A stretch of 64,000 bases of DNA from Sulfuricurvum sp. PD_MW2. Lineage in GTDB: Bacteria > Campylobacterota > Campylobacteria > Campylobacterales > Sulfurimonadaceae. The translations under genes were made by a program, and so were the position numbers. The first letter of the stretch is position 1; each line of letters begins with the position of its first letter. The stretch spans positions 32,937 through 96,936 of the forward strand of contig NZ_NSIU01000004.1 of assembly GCF_002633015.1 (NCBI RefSeq). The letters are read 5' to 3'. Below, one piece after another: positions 9,324-18,660 of the stretch. Below the pieces are notes generated by a model. It was given only the letters and a program-made list of their open reading frames with translations. It was not told the origin of the DNA and did not search any database.

Positions 9324-9803
9324 TTATTTTTTTGTTTCTTGACAGGTTTTACAAACCCCGTAAATCTGCATGGAATGCTCTTGCATCACAAATCCCAAAC
9401 GTTCGGTAATCTCTTTTTGGCGATGCTCAATCTCCTCATCTACAAACTCGGTGATGGTTCCGCATGAGGTACAAATAATATGGTCGTGATGGTCTTTTGC
9501 TCCCAACTCATATTTTTTCCCCTGTGCTCCGAAGGAAAGCGATGTCACCATATCGGAATCTTCAAGGAGTGAAAGTGTCCGATAAACGGTAGCGATTCCG
9601 GTATTCAGTTCAGGATGCTTTTGCTGAATCAGATGGTGCAACCCCTCGGGAGTAAGATGTTCATCCGAGTTATAAAGCATTTCCAAAATTACTTCACGCT
9701 GAATCGTGAATTTAAGACCGTTCGCTTTTAGTAATTGCTTGAAATCATTCAACAATTTTGCATAATCGACCGTACGTTCTGTGAATTCTGTATACGCATT
9801 CAT
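9324..9803 (-). CDS. fur: Ferric uptake regulator Fur
   Basis: 159 residues. A winged-helix DNA-binding domain (about 20-95, GLKFTIQREVILEMLYNSDE and TGIATVYRTLSLL) is followed by the dimerisation and metal domain with HHDHIICTSCG and a second Cys pair (CKTCQ) near the C-terminus. The two CxxC pairs suggest a structural zinc site. With Fe2+ it represses iron-uptake genes. It is the second Fur-family gene here; the one at 12878 is PerR-like. It sits between the CvpA-family gene and lysS as in Campylobacter jejuni, which supports true Fur. Confidence 0.93.
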   Translation of the reverse strand: MNAYTEFTERTVDYAKLLNDFKQLLKANGLKFTIQREVILEMLYNSDEHLTPEGLHHLIQQKHPELNTGIATVYRTLSLLEDSDMVTSLSFGAQGKKYELGAKDHHDHIICTSCGTITEFVDEEIEHRQKEITERLGFVMQEHSMQIYGVCKTCQETKK

Positions 9804-9807
9804 CGAG

Positions 9808-10362
9808 TTAATTATCCTTGTTCAAAGTGGTGTTGTTGTCGCTTGTATTGAAATCGTTTAAAAGCGATGCAGTGCTGTTGGTTTCAATATGCAAAATAAA
9901 ATTCCCGGTTGCGAACATCGGTTTATACAAATAGCTATTAGAGAGTTTTTGTTCAAAATTTTCTCGGATAGCACTGACGCTAAAAAGTGCATAAACGATG
10001 ATTGAAATGATGAAGAAAAATTTGCTGCTCCCCATCACAAAACCCAATCCGCGATCCAATGGCCCTAATCCGCTCAATGTGCTGAGCTTTTTGAACCCCG
10101 ATCCTAATGCAACCATAAGGAGCCAAAATATTCCCAATGCGAAAATAAATCCGACAAGATTGATAGCGGTGGTACTTTCAAAATGAAAAATGAAATCACT
10201 GAGGAAATTACCGATAATCCCGCCTAAATGAGAAGCGACAAAAACACCGCCTACAATACCGATTAATCCGAAAACCTCTTTAGAAAAGCCGTTTAAAAGC
10301 CCTTTGAGCCCTAAAAGCAATACGACGGATCCAACCGCAAGGTCAAAATAACTTAAATCCAT
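9808..10362 (-). CDS. CvpA-family inner-membrane protein
   Basis: 184 residues with four predicted membrane helices (about 5-22, 28-50, 66-85 and 102-122) and a short polar tail. The opening DLAVGSVVLLLGLKGLLNGF and the Gly-rich second helix are typical of the CvpA/colicin V production family. The cellular role of the family is not settled; links to envelope stress have been proposed. It ends 4 bp before fur and its start overlaps the diguanylate cyclase stop by one base, so all three are likely one transcript. Confidence 0.82.
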   Translation of the reverse strand: MDLSYFDLAVGSVVLLLGLKGLLNGFSKEVFGLIGIVGGVFVASHLGGIIGNFLSDFIFHFESTTAINLVGFIFALGIFWLLMVALGSGFKKLSTLSGLGPLDRGLGFVMGSSKFFFIISIIVYALFSVSAIRENFEQKLSNSYLYKPMFATGNFILHIETNSTASLLNDFNTSDNNTTLNKDN

Positions 10363-11312
10363 TAAAACTCCGTCTCTAAACGATCTTTGCCGTTGTTTTT
10401 TGCTTTATACAATGCTGCATCTGAACGTTCGATAACCGTGTCGATTGTGTCATTTGGCTGCAGTTTTGTCATACCAATACTTAGCGTAACGGTAATCTGC
10501 TGATTTTGAAAAAGAGGCTTGTTATTTCGACAAAGTGTTAACAGCCTTTCAGCCACCAGCTTTGCCCCTTCTATATCCGTACGATTGAGAATGATAATAA
10601 ACTCTTCACCACCGAATCGATATACTCGATCCCCATCACGAAGCGCTTTTTTGAAGAGTTTCGCTAAGAAAATCAGTACTTTGTCTCCCGCGATGTGACC
10701 GAACTGATCATTGATCATTTTAAAATTGTCTGCATCGACCATCAACACAAAAATTTCAAAATCGAAAATATTTTTTTCCAAGATACTTTTGAGATGTTCG
10801 TGAAGTGCATATCGGTTAAACGTTTTGGTTAGAGGGTCCAGAGATGTTTTTACTTCAAGGTTTTTGACTTGTTCCATCAATGTATGAATCACTTCATTGG
10901 CACGGGTTACTTCATCGCTGAGATGCACTTGGATGTCGTTGAATTTTTCAGTAATTTTGTCAAAATTGATCAAAGCATCGTTGTTTTCGAGCAACTCGGA
11001 CTGTTCTTCAGATATTTTTTCAATTTTTTGGTTGGTCACGGAATATGAGTCGATACTCTTTATGGCCAGTTCTTTGTATTCATCAGCAATGGTGTCACGA
11101 TACGATTGCAGATCGATGGCACCAGAAGCGTAGGATTCTAGAACTTCATTGGTAGCAGTAGCAACGAGTTCAGCAAATTCGCTTGGTCCAATCGTTTTTT
11201 GTTGCTTGCTGATTGATGCCAGTTGAACAGAGAGTTGTTTACAAAAATGGAATAAAAAAGGATTTGTTTGACTGTATTCCACCTGTGACCTTTTTACTAG
11301 ATAAATACTCAA
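10362..11312 (-). CDS. Diguanylate cyclase (GGDEF domain)
   Basis: 316 residues. The N-terminal half (about 1-155) is helical with coiled-coil character and no membrane helix, a possible sensor or dimerisation part. The C-terminal GGDEF domain (about 158-316) has the active-site RFGGEEF and, five residues before it, an RDGD inhibitory I-site, so it should make cyclic di-GMP and be inhibited by its product. It heads the CvpA-fur-lysS-glyA run and seems to be an addition to the order I recall from Campylobacter. Its start lies 168 bp from the divergent DAHP synthase gene. Confidence 0.9.
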   Translation of the reverse strand: MSIYLVKRSQVEYSQTNPFLFHFCKQLSVQLASISKQQKTIGPSEFAELVATATNEVLESYASGAIDLQSYRDTIADEYKELAIKSIDSYSVTNQKIEKISEEQSELLENNDALINFDKITEKFNDIQVHLSDEVTRANEVIHTLMEQVKNLEVKTSLDPLTKTFNRYALHEHLKSILEKNIFDFEIFVLMVDADNFKMINDQFGHIAGDKVLIFLAKLFKKALRDGDRVYRFGGEEFIIILNRTDIEGAKLVAERLLTLCRNNKPLFQNQQITVTLSIGMTKLQPNDTIDTVIERSDAALYKAKNNGKDRLETEF

Positions 11313-11480
11313 AAGCTCTTTTTAGCTACGAAAAAACGGGCAAATGAGAGATGTTAAAATTAATGCCATTATACTTTTTCAAACATAAATCTAACTTTTG
11401 CTTTGCTCAATCAGTCCCATTTTAGGATAAATGGATAAAATTCGTCTACTAATTAGGTGCAAGAGCACACAGGAGACGAT

Positions 11481-12827
11481 ATGAGCACATGGAGCCGATC
11501 AAGCTGGAGAGAAAAACCGATTAAACAACAGCCTACGTATCCCGATACGGCAGTTTTAGAGCAAATCGAAGCACAGCTGCGCAATTATCCGCCACTCGTA
11601 TTCGCCGGTGAAGCCCGCACGCTCAAAAAGAATTTGGCTGACGTCTGTGAAGGAAAAGCTTTTTTACTTCAGGGGGGAGATTGTGCAGAGAGTTTTTCTG
11701 AATTTCACGCGCACAATATCCGAGATACATTTAAAGTCATGATGCAAATGGCAGTGGTAATGACATTTGCCGGAGGCGTACCGGTTGTTAAAGTAGGGCG
11801 TCTAGGAGGGCAGTTTGCAAAACCGCGTTCGGCTGATACGGAAACGATTGATGGCGTTACGTTGGCAAGCTATCGCGGTGATATCATCAACGGTGTCGAA
11901 TTCAATGAAGCTGCACGTATTCCAGATCCGTACCGTATGGTTCAAGCTTATAACCAATCGGCAGCAACATTAAATCTTTTACGTGCTTTTGCTACCGGAG
12001 GCTTGGCGGACTTGCATCAAGTTCATGCATGGAATCTTGGATTTGTCGGTCAAAATGAAATGACAAAAAAATACGATGAGCTCTCTCGCCAGATTGATGA
12101 TTCTCTCCGTTTCATGGCAGCATGTGGGATTACATCCGATAAATTTCAAACCCTTAGAGAGACCGATTTCTTTACGTCTCATGAAGCGTTATTGCTCAAC
12201 TACGAAGAGGCATTTACCCGACAAGACTCGTTGACGGGTGAGTGGTATGATGTATCGTCGCACATGTTATGGATCGGAGATCGTACTCGTCAGCTTGATG
12301 GTGCTCATGTTGAATTCATGCGCGGAATTAATAACCCGATCGGAGTCAAAGCAGGGCCGTCTATGGACCCTGAAGATTTAGTGCGTCTGTGTGATATTCT
12401 TAACCCGAATAATGAAGCTGGACGCTTGAACGTTATTGTACGTATGGGTGCAGATAAAGTTGCTGATGGCATGCCTGCTTTGATTCGTGCAGTGGAGAGA
12501 GAAGGGAAAAAAGTGGTGTGGAGCTGTGATCCGATGCACGGAAATACCATTACCAGTAATGGCTATAAAACCCGTCCGGTAGAGCAAGTTTTAAAAGAGA
12601 TGAAACAATTTTTCCAAGTACATAAATCGGAAGGGACGTACGCAGGTGGTGTACATCTTGAAATGACAGGGAAAAATGTAACTGAGTGTTTGGGTGGATC
12701 GTTTGAAATCACATCTGAAAATTTAAAAAGCCGTTACCATACTCACTGTGATCCGCGTCTTAATGCCGATCAATCGCTTGAATTGGCATTTTTGATCGCT
12801 GATACCCTCAAAGAAGCGCATCGTTAA
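11481..12827 (+). CDS. DAHP synthase, class II (plant-like)
   Basis: It condenses phosphoenolpyruvate and erythrose 4-phosphate, the first step of the shikimate pathway. 448 residues from ATG 11481, which has AGGAG 6 bases upstream; an in-frame GTG at 11457 is a weaker choice. Class II signatures are clear: the N-terminal [43 protein letters not shown], and CDPMHGNT near the C-terminus. It is unrelated in sequence to E. coli AroF/G/H, so I give no symbol. It stands alone on the plus strand, but aroE and trpE, which use its products, lie in the operon to its left. Confidence 0.95.
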   Translation: MSTWSRSSWREKPIKQQPTYPDTAVLEQIEAQLRNYPPLVFAGEARTLKKNLADVCEGKAFLLQGGDCAESFSEFHAHNIRDTFKVMMQMAVVMTFAGGVPVVKVGRLGGQFAKPRSADTETIDGVTLASYRGDIINGVEFNEAARIPDPYRMVQAYNQSAATLNLLRAFATGGLADLHQVHAWNLGFVGQNEMTKKYDELSRQIDDSLRFMAACGITSDKFQTLRETDFFTSHEALLLNYEEAFTRQDSLTGEWYDVSSHMLWIGDRTRQLDGAHVEFMRGINNPIGVKAGPSMDPEDLVRLCDILNPNNEAGRLNVIVRMGADKVADGMPALIRAVEREGKKVVWSCDPMHGNTITSNGYKTRPVEQVLKEMKQFFQVHKSEGTYAGGVHLEMTGKNVTECLGGSFEITSENLKSRYHTHCDPRLNADQSLELAFLIADTLKEAHR

Positions 12828-12877
12828 GCGAAGCTTCTATCCTCGGAGTTTTTTTTCGGCTCCGCGGAATCTTTTAC

Positions 12878-13282
12878 TTATTGTTTTTGACAATTAGGGC
12901 AAATTCCCGAAATAACAATCGACACATCATCCGCTTTATAATGACTCACTTTCATAGAATGCTGAAGAATCTCATTGGGATTATAAGGTAAATCTTTGAG
13001 TTCTCCGCATGATTTGCAAAGCATATGTACATGTGATTCTTTTTGAATTTCGTATTTTGTTTTTTGCCCTGGAATTTTTACTTCCCGTATCAAACTTACA
13101 TCCAACATAGTATGAACGTTTTTATATAAGGTTGCGAGGGATATAGAGCTGAATTTTTCTCGAATCGCCTGATAAAGTTCATCAATATTGATATGCCCGG
13201 CATGATGCATCAATTGCATAATTGCAACTCTTTGCGGTGTTGCTTTGAGATGATGAGATTTTAATAGATGTTCATGTTTCAT
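12878..13282 (-). CDS. Fur-family regulator, PerR-like
   Basis: 134 residues. A winged helix (residues about 8-75, LKATPQRVAIMQLMHHAGHI and SLATLYKNVHTM) is followed by a metal domain with HMLCKSCGEL and CPNCQ. Two CxxC pairs form the structural zinc site usual in PerR. It is shorter than the Fur at 9324 and lacks the HHDH motif, so a peroxide-sensing repressor is the best guess; other Fur-family roles remain possible. It is monocistronic and converges with the DAHP synthase gene. A small palindrome just upstream (13292-13304) may be its own operator. Confidence 0.82.
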   Translation of the reverse strand: MKHEHLLKSHHLKATPQRVAIMQLMHHAGHINIDELYQAIREKFSSISLATLYKNVHTMLDVSLIREVKIPGQKTKYEIQKESHVHMLCKSCGELKDLPYNPNEILQHSMKVSHYKADDVSIVISGICPNCQKQ

Positions 13283-13291
13283 AATGTGTAA

Positions 13292-13304
13292 TTATAAACT
13301 ATAA
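13292..13304. promoter_or_regulatory. Possible PerR-box upstream of the PerR-like gene
   Basis: TTATAAACTATAA is an inverted repeat with 5-bp arms and a 3-bp centre, 10 bp before the gene start. It resembles the inner part of PerR boxes and would allow autoregulation. In AT-rich DNA such a match can arise by chance. Confidence 0.35.
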
Positions 13305-13387
13305 ATAGAGGTATATTTTCTAAAGGAGGGGATTCGTGAAGAGATTTGAAATTTTTTTTAAGAATTCCCCCTCGGGGAAAGAGGGAA

Positions 13388-14458
13388 CTAGAGGGACTCT
13401 ATAACACGAATCAATTCATCCGGCTTATTCGAATATTGCAATGCAGTCTCTTTATTGATCAATTTTTTACGTAAGAAGTCTACAATTTCTTGGGTTTGGG
13501 TCGTCATACTTGTCCCCTGCTGGTTAAGCTGCATTTGGGAATATAGTTGATGAACTTTATCTTCACGAATGAGGTTTGCAATCGCCGGATTGGTAATCAT
13601 AACCTCTTGTGCGGCAATACGGCCACCTCCGATTTTCGGTAAAAGTGCTTGGGAAATAACCGCAATCAGTGATGTTGAAAGCTGCGCACGTACTTGCGGT
13701 TGTTCATCCCCCGCAAATACGTCGATAATACGATTGATGGTTTGAGGCGCTGAGTTGGTATGGAGAGTTCCGAATACCAAGTGTCCTGTTTCCGCCGCCG
13801 TTAATGCTGCAGAGATGGTCTCTTTGTCCCGCATCTCCCCGATGAGGATAACATCAGGGTCTTCACGCAATGCGTATTTCAAAGCGGCAGAAAAGCTTTT
13901 CGTATCGGTTCCGACATTCCGATGCGAAAATAGCGATTTTTTGTTGGTATGAACGAACTCAACCGGGTCTTCGACGGTGATGATATGGCGTGCTTCAGTA
14001 ATGTTGATCTCATTGAGCATCGCAGCCAGCGTAGTCGATTTACCGCTTCCGGTAGGTCCGGTGACAAGGATAAGACCTTTTTCCCGTTTGATAATCTCTT
14101 TGAAGATGCGCTTCGCGTTCAAATCATCGAGTGATGGGATAGTGACCGGAATAATACGGAATGCACATGCGATATCGTCCATCGTTTTGTAGTAGTTCGC
14201 ACGAAAGCGGCCCACATCAGGTATGACGATTGAAAAATCCAGTTCGTTATTCTCTTCAAACGATTTTTTTTGTTTTTCGCTGAGGAGGGAGTACGCCATC
14301 TCTTCGATAGCGTGTCCATCAAGTACAGGGAGGTTAAGGGCAACAAGCCGACCGTCGATACGGATCTGAGGTTCTGAACGACTAACGAGATGTAGATCGG
14401 ACGCTTTGTACGCGACAACGCTTTTGAGAAGTTTGTAAATATCTAAACCTGCATTCAT
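13388..14458 (-). CDS. PilT-family twitching/retraction ATPase
   Basis: 356 residues. An N-terminal PAS-like domain (about 1-100) is followed by a secretion-type ATPase domain with Walker A GPTGSGKSTT, the Asp box ITVEDPVEFVH, and a Walker B region ALREDPDVILIGEMRDKETI followed by the His box GHLVFGTLHTNSA. ExxD/GEMRD is typical of PilT and PilU rather than PilB. It should power disassembly of a type IV pilus or act in a related system. No other pilus gene is near. It overlaps the ArsC/Spx-like gene by 4 bp. Confidence 0.88.
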   Translation of the reverse strand: MNAGLDIYKLLKSVVAYKASDLHLVSRSEPQIRIDGRLVALNLPVLDGHAIEEMAYSLLSEKQKKSFEENNELDFSIVIPDVGRFRANYYKTMDDIACAFRIIPVTIPSLDDLNAKRIFKEIIKREKGLILVTGPTGSGKSTTLAAMLNEINITEARHIITVEDPVEFVHTNKKSLFSHRNVGTDTKSFSAALKYALREDPDVILIGEMRDKETISAALTAAETGHLVFGTLHTNSAPQTINRIIDVFAGDEQPQVRAQLSTSLIAVISQALLPKIGGGRIAAQEVMITNPAIANLIREDKVHQLYSQMQLNQQGTSMTTQTQEIVDFLRKKLINKETALQYSNKPDELIRVIESL

Positions 14459-14799
14459 GAAATAAATATCCCTTCGTAGTAAGATGGATCAAAACCGACG
14501 ATCATACGATCATTGTACTCAATAACGGGGCGTTTGATCAAGAGATTATGATTGCTCATCCATTGTATTTTACTCTCATCATTGAGTTCTAGCGCTTTAA
14601 GTCCCAGTGCTTTATAGGTTGTCCCTTTTGTATTCAAAAGAGTCGACATCGGTACTTGTGAGGCCCAAAATTTGATTTTTTCATAATCGACAGGAGTTTT
14701 TTTAAAATCATGGAACGTATAAGCAAGAGAATGAGAATCCAAGAAACGTAACGCTTTTTGGACGCTTCCGCACGTTTTAATCCCGTAGATATGTATCAT
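14455..14799 (-). CDS. ArsC/Spx-family thioredoxin-fold protein (YffB-like)
   Basis: 114 residues, the size of the family. It starts IHIYGIKTCGSVQKALRFLD, with a single cysteine in the place of the ArsC catalytic Cys, as in YffB-type proteins. TKGTTYKALGLKAL and LLIKRPVIEYNDRMIVGF are the other conserved blocks. These proteins have a thioredoxin fold and possible glutathione-dependent reductase activity, but real substrates are not known. It lies between gatC and the pilT-like gene in one leftward run; arsenate reduction is not supported by context. Confidence 0.82.
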   Translation of the reverse strand: MIHIYGIKTCGSVQKALRFLDSHSLAYTFHDFKKTPVDYEKIKFWASQVPMSTLLNTKGTTYKALGLKALELNDESKIQWMSNHNLLIKRPVIEYNDRMIVGFDPSYYEGIFIS

Positions 14800-14802
14800 A
14801 AT

Positions 14803-15093
14803 TTACTCGATAATCTTCGGAACGATGAAAAAGTGATCTTGTGAATGAGGTGCATGTGAAAGGATATCGTCATTAATGGTGCGATCGACGCTCCCTGCAT
14901 CTTCTCGCAAACGAGTCGCCGTATCAGACATTGCAAACGTAGCATCTACCCCTTCGGTAGAGAGTTCGGAGAGGTTATCGACAAAAGCGACAATCTCGCT
15001 GAGCTGAGCAATCATCTCCTCTCTGTGTTCATCGGGAATTTGAAGAAAAGATAGTTTTTCCAATCGTTGGAGAAGAGTTTCGTCAATTTGCAT
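14803..15093 (-). CDS. gatC: Asp/Glu-tRNA amidotransferase subunit C
   Basis: 96 residues, normal for GatC. It opens with DETLLQRLEKLSFLQIPDE and has the DNLSELSTEGVDATFA block and the C-terminal DHFFIVPKIIE. GatC is the small clamp of GatCAB, which turns Glu-tRNA(Gln) and Asp-tRNA(Asn) into the amidated forms, as expected in Campylobacterota that lack GlnRS. gatA and gatB are elsewhere. It is the first gene of a leftward run, divergent from the gene at 15216. Confidence 0.92.
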   Translation of the reverse strand: MQIDETLLQRLEKLSFLQIPDEHREEMIAQLSEIVAFVDNLSELSTEGVDATFAMSDTATRLREDAGSVDRTINDDILSHAPHSQDHFFIVPKIIE

Positions 15094-15215
15094 GGTTAAC
15101 CTAAGTTGTGATAAATTTATAAAAATAATTGTACCCTAAAAAAAGGTTTACTTAACTTTAACGTAGGGTGAGATATGATTGTCCCATTAATGAGCAGTAC
15201 AAGATAGGAGTCGTT

Positions 15216-15815
15216 TTGAGTCTAAAAGAGAATATGGAAGCCGTAAGAGAAGAGTTGAGTTCAGAAGAGAAGTTTTTTGAAAGTGCTATCCGTACGGAAC
15301 GATTTGTAAAAAAATATCAAAAACCTTTAATCGCAGTCGTTGTTGCATCCTTATTGGCCGTCGGAGGTGCTATCGGTTATCAAGCGTATACGGATGCTAA
15401 ATTGCAAAGTTCGAATAAAGCTTTTAATCTCCTTTTGGCTAATCCTGCAGATGCTCAAGCAGAGCAGACGCTAAAAAACGATAATCCGGCCCTTTATGAC
15501 GTATGGAAACTTTCTCGAGGAATTTCGCAAAATGATGTTACGATTCTTGAAGGGTTAAAAAACTCAACCACTTTCGGTGTCGGCGATATTGCAACCTATG
15601 AATCAGCTGCTATCAAAGGGGATGCCCAAGCTCTGGAGGGCTATACGAAGAAACAAGGGGCTCTGTATAAAGATCTCGCACTCATAGAACTTGCGGTTAA
15701 GTCGATTGAAAAGGGCGATGTAAAAACAGCGAATGAAAAATTAGCACTCATCCCTGAGGATTCGCCTCTGTATCAAGTTGCTTCGTCACTTCAGCACTAT
15801 GGGGTGAAAGAATGA
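15216..15815 (+). CDS. Membrane-anchored TPR-like protein (YfgM-like)
   Basis: 199 residues from TTG 15216, which has AGGAG five bases upstream; an upstream ATG at 15168 lacks a ribosome site. A charged N-terminus (SLKENMEAVREELSSEEKFF) is followed by one membrane helix (about 39-58) and a helical outer domain with TPR-like pairs. The layout fits YfgM/TPR_21-type proteins that work with chaperones at the inner membrane. It overlaps the lipoprotein gene by 4 bp and the two are likely cotranslated. As I recall, Campylobacter has similar genes beside gatC and coaX. Confidence 0.7.
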   Translation: MSLKENMEAVREELSSEEKFFESAIRTERFVKKYQKPLIAVVVASLLAVGGAIGYQAYTDAKLQSSNKAFNLLLANPADAQAEQTLKNDNPALYDVWKLSRGISQNDVTILEGLKNSTTFGVGDIATYESAAIKGDAQALEGYTKKQGALYKDLALIELAVKSIEKGDVKTANEKLALIPEDSPLYQVASSLQHYGVKE

Positions 15816-16810
15816 AATTAGCCCTCAGCTCATTATCAATAGCTACTATCCTCTTATTTACCGGCTGTTCTCATAAAGAGGTGTATAAACCCGATAATGT
15901 CAAAGGTGAATGGCGAACAGCCGGACGTATAAGTTCATCTATCGCACAAACCGGTCAGTCGGCTGCATTGCTTGAAAATGGACATTTATTGACTGCCAAC
16001 GGAGAGAAAAATATTAAGCTTCCGAAAAATTATCGCTTGATCAATGCCGATAATACATGGATTATTACCGAAAGTCCGGAAGGAAATATGGTTCTTTTCC
16101 CTGAAGACGGTACCGATGCCAAAGTGACGTTTGATTTCAAACGAGACATAGCGGCTGCGTCTATTCAAGAGGATGTAGTAGCGGTTTTATTTGCAAACAA
16201 TGAAATGGCCCTCTATTCGCTTGAGAGCAAAAAACTCCTTTTCAAAGAGAGTGCGAATATTCCAATTGCCGTTGATGCACGTATCGCGAATCCCTATTTT
16301 CTCAAAGAACTGGTATTGTTTTTAACGCTGGATGGGAAAATTGTGATCGTCAATTCTGAAACAAAGCAGCTTTTGCGTTCGGTGGTTGTCAATTCGGATG
16401 AGTATTTTAATAATGTTACATACATGAATGTTATCGATAATAATCTTGTTGCTTCAACCGGAAACGGTGTTTTAGCCCTTTCTCAAAAAGAGGCACGTGA
16501 AAAATATGAAATTCGTAATATTGCGTATACTACAGAAGGAATTTGGTTAACGACCAAACAAGGTGAAGTCATTGCACTGAGTCCGACGCTTCAGTTTAAA
16601 GCGAAAAAGAAATTTCCGTTTGCCCATTTTGTAGGATTGAGTGTCCAAAATGATCGTGTTTACGCTCTTGAACAAGAGGGATATATGATTGCATTGACAA
16701 AAAATCTTTTAGCGTATGATGTTTATGACATCGATATGGACGCGAAAAATAAAATCTTTTTAGGAGACGGCCGTTTTTATTTCGACGACCGCTACATCAA
16801 TATCAAATAA
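15812..16810 (+). CDS. Lipoprotein with beta-propeller (BamB/PQQ-like) repeats
   Basis: 332 residues. The signal peptide ends in the lipobox FTGC (Cys at residue 19), so the mature protein is lipid-anchored. The rest is rich in short strands with recurring segments such as IVIVNSETKQLLRSVVV, VLALSQKEAREKYEI and EVIALSPTLQFKAKKKF, as in a PQQ/WD-type propeller. This resembles BamB, the outer-membrane assembly lipoprotein, and its coupling to a YfgM-like gene upstream supports that, because yfgM and bamB are adjacent in E. coli. The assignment remains an inference. It ends one base into the recombinase start. Confidence 0.72.
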   Translation: MKLALSSLSIATILLFTGCSHKEVYKPDNVKGEWRTAGRISSSIAQTGQSAALLENGHLLTANGEKNIKLPKNYRLINADNTWIITESPEGNMVLFPEDGTDAKVTFDFKRDIAAASIQEDVVAVLFANNEMALYSLESKKLLFKESANIPIAVDARIANPYFLKELVLFLTLDGKIVIVNSETKQLLRSVVVNSDEYFNNVTYMNVIDNNLVASTGNGVLALSQKEAREKYEIRNIAYTTEGIWLTTKQGEVIALSPTLQFKAKKKFPFAHFVGLSVQNDRVYALEQEGYMIALTKNLLAYDVYDIDMDAKNKIFLGDGRFYFDDRYINIK

Positions 16811-17634
16811 TGTCGAAAGAGCTGGATGCTTTTTTAGAGTACATTATTGTAATCAAAGCATTGAGCCCACGAACGATCGAAGCCTATCGGCATGATCTGA
16901 GTGCATTGGAAGAATCTTCCAAAAAGAATCTTACTGAAATTGATTCGAGTCAAATGTTTGAAATGCTCGGATCGATTACCAATAAGCGGACATTAAATCG
17001 AAAACTCTCTGCCTTTAACTCCTTTTTGGATTTTTGTCATCGATACCGTTTTGAGTCATCCTCATCGAAATTTTCACTTTCGAAAATTCCAAAAAATCTT
17101 CCGAAATATCTTCCGTTTGAGACGATCCAATCCTCGCTAAACTTAATTGACCGGAGTGATTGGATCGGTATGCGCGATTATGCACTCATCCTTTTTCTTT
17201 ATGCTTCCGGATTACGTATCAGTGAGTGTTTGGCAGTAGAAGAGGGGGATATTGAGGGTGAATGGCTGCGTGTACGTCATGGAAAGGGTGAAAAGGAACG
17301 GTATGTTCCATTAGCGGCCGAATCACTTAAAGCACTTAGAATGTACCAAGAACACTCTCCTTATCACAACCGTCCAACTTTATGGCTCAATTATAAGGGA
17401 GAGAGGCTCAGTCGTGTTTCAGCGTTTAAGATTACTCAGAAATATGTCGGTGTTTCTCCGCATGCACTTCGCCATTCTTACGCTACGGCACTTATTTTAG
17501 GAGGGGCTGATTTGCGTGTAGTTCAAGAACTTTTAGGGCATGCATCCCTTTTGACGACGCAGATTTATACACATGTTCAAAAACAAAATCTCCAAGATAC
17601 GGTATTGAAATACCATCCTATGTCACACTCTTGA
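16810..17634 (+). CDS. Tyrosine recombinase, XerC/XerD-like
   Basis: 274 residues. An N-terminal SAM-like domain (about 1-85, LSPRTIEAYRHDLSALE) is followed by the catalytic domain. Active-site residues are visible in order: Arg in SGLRISECLAV, Lys in GKGEKERYVP, His-x-x-Arg in HALRHSYATALI, His in LGHASLLTTQIYTHV and the Tyr in the same block. It probably resolves chromosome dimers at a dif-like site with FtsK, which is also in this window at 59142. It is shorter than the XerH of Helicobacter and Campylobacter (about 355-360), so which Xer system this is stays open. Confidence 0.82.
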   Translation: MSKELDAFLEYIIVIKALSPRTIEAYRHDLSALEESSKKNLTEIDSSQMFEMLGSITNKRTLNRKLSAFNSFLDFCHRYRFESSSSKFSLSKIPKNLPKYLPFETIQSSLNLIDRSDWIGMRDYALILFLYASGLRISECLAVEEGDIEGEWLRVRHGKGEKERYVPLAAESLKALRMYQEHSPYHNRPTLWLNYKGERLSRVSAFKITQKYVGVSPHALRHSYATALILGGADLRVVQELLGHASLLTTQIYTHVQKQNLQDTVLKYHPMSHS

Positions 17635-17693
17635 TATCCGTCAAGAAACTATTTTCATCTTGAAGCTATTATCCGTTTAAAAAAGGGTTACAT

Positions 17694-18035
17694 ATGATGT
17701 ATGCATCGTTTAATGCCGATATTATTTTCGGTGACACTCAGCCGGTTATCACTCCGTTGATTACAAATGAATACACAAAAGAGATACGAATTGTGTTTCG
17801 TGAAGGGCAGTCGATGAAAGCCCATAAAACATCGTTTCCGATCACGGTCATGATCGTATCGGGCGAAATTGATTTCGGAGTGGGAGATGAGCGAATTATA
17901 TTCGGAGCCGGGGATGTAATTGCACTCGAACCGAATGTTATTCATGATCTACATGCACTGGAAGACGCTATTGTACGTCTTAGTTTGCATAAAAATGACA
18001 ATATCGCACGGGTAAATGGGGTACTTAAGTTATAA
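17694..18035 (+). CDS. Small cupin-domain protein
   Basis: 113 residues, single cupin barrel. EIRIVFREGQSMKAHKTSFP corresponds to cupin motif 1, with one His in the metal-ligand region, and GDVIALEPNVIHDLHALED to motif 2, with its His. It may bind a metal, but the substrate cannot be told. It lies 60 bp after the recombinase gene and 7 bp before coaX. Confidence 0.75.
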   Translation: MMYASFNADIIFGDTQPVITPLITNEYTKEIRIVFREGQSMKAHKTSFPITVMIVSGEIDFGVGDERIIFGAGDVIALEPNVIHDLHALEDAIVRLSLHKNDNIARVNGVLKL

Positions 18036-18042
18036 TAGCAGT

Positions 18043-18660
18043 ATGATTTTATGTGATATCGGCAATACTTCGGTTGATCTGTTCAGTGAGGGTAAGCGTT
18101 CCAAATGTCGTGTAGAGGATTTTGATCCCGCGACTTTTGTGGAAGATGTTTACTATGTCAGTGTCAACCTCTCGATGAATGAACGAATTCATGGACTTGC
18201 AAATTGGTATGATCTTCGAAAACTTATCGATTGGGACAAATATTACCCTAGCATGGGAGTAGATCGAGTCATGGTATGTGAAGCCATTGAAGACGGTGTA
18301 GTTGTCGATGCGGGAAGTGCAATAACTGTTGATGTAATGCGAAATGGTATCTATGATGGGGGATTTATTGCTTTAGGTCTCTACTCTGCACACGAAGCGT
18401 ATGGTCGTCTTTCAAGTGCATTGAGTATGTCATTTAACTTTGAGGTTGATTTGGCTAAAATGGCAAAAAATACACCTGATGCCCTTACAATCGGTTTTTT
18501 GGCTCCTTTAATAGAGAAAATAGAGCGGTTGGGGAAACCGCTCTATATTACCGGTGGAGACGGGCAGCTCTTGTCACGTTTTTTTAGCGAGGCGATTGTG
18601 GATGAAGATTTGATTTTCACAGGGATGAATAAGTTGATAGAAAAAGGGTCTAAATGCTAA
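18043..18660 (+). CDS. coaX: Type III pantothenate kinase
   Basis: 205 residues from ATG 18043. It phosphorylates pantothenate, the first step to coenzyme A. The ASKHA-fold start MILCDIGNTSVDLF is the family N-terminus, so I choose this Met rather than the upstream one at 18016, which overlaps the cupin gene. VVDAGSAITVDVM holds the catalytic Asp and phosphate loop, and LYITGGDGQLLSRFF is the C-terminal ATP motif. It is shorter than many CoaX (about 250), as usual in Campylobacterota. Its 3' end overlaps hisG by 7 bp. Confidence 0.88.
   Translation: MILCDIGNTSVDLFSEGKRSKCRVEDFDPATFVEDVYYVSVNLSMNERIHGLANWYDLRKLIDWDKYYPSMGVDRVMVCEAIEDGVVVDAGSAITVDVMRNGIYDGGFIALGLYSAHEAYGRLSSALSMSFNFEVDLAKMAKNTPDALTIGFLAPLIEKIERLGKPLYITGGDGQLLSRFFSEAIVDEDLIFTGMNKLIEKGSKC

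Noticed and set aside
12841-12867. Terminator hairpin between the DAHP synthase and PerR-like genes
   Set aside because: The T-run lies inside the loop between CGGAG and CTCCG, not after the stem. I could not support a normal terminator.
13336-13402. 22-codon ORF with a good ribosome site before the pilT-like gene
   Set aside because: AAAGGAGGGG precedes a GTG, but the product (KRFEIFFKNSPSGKEGTRGT) has no features and runs into the pilT-like gene end.
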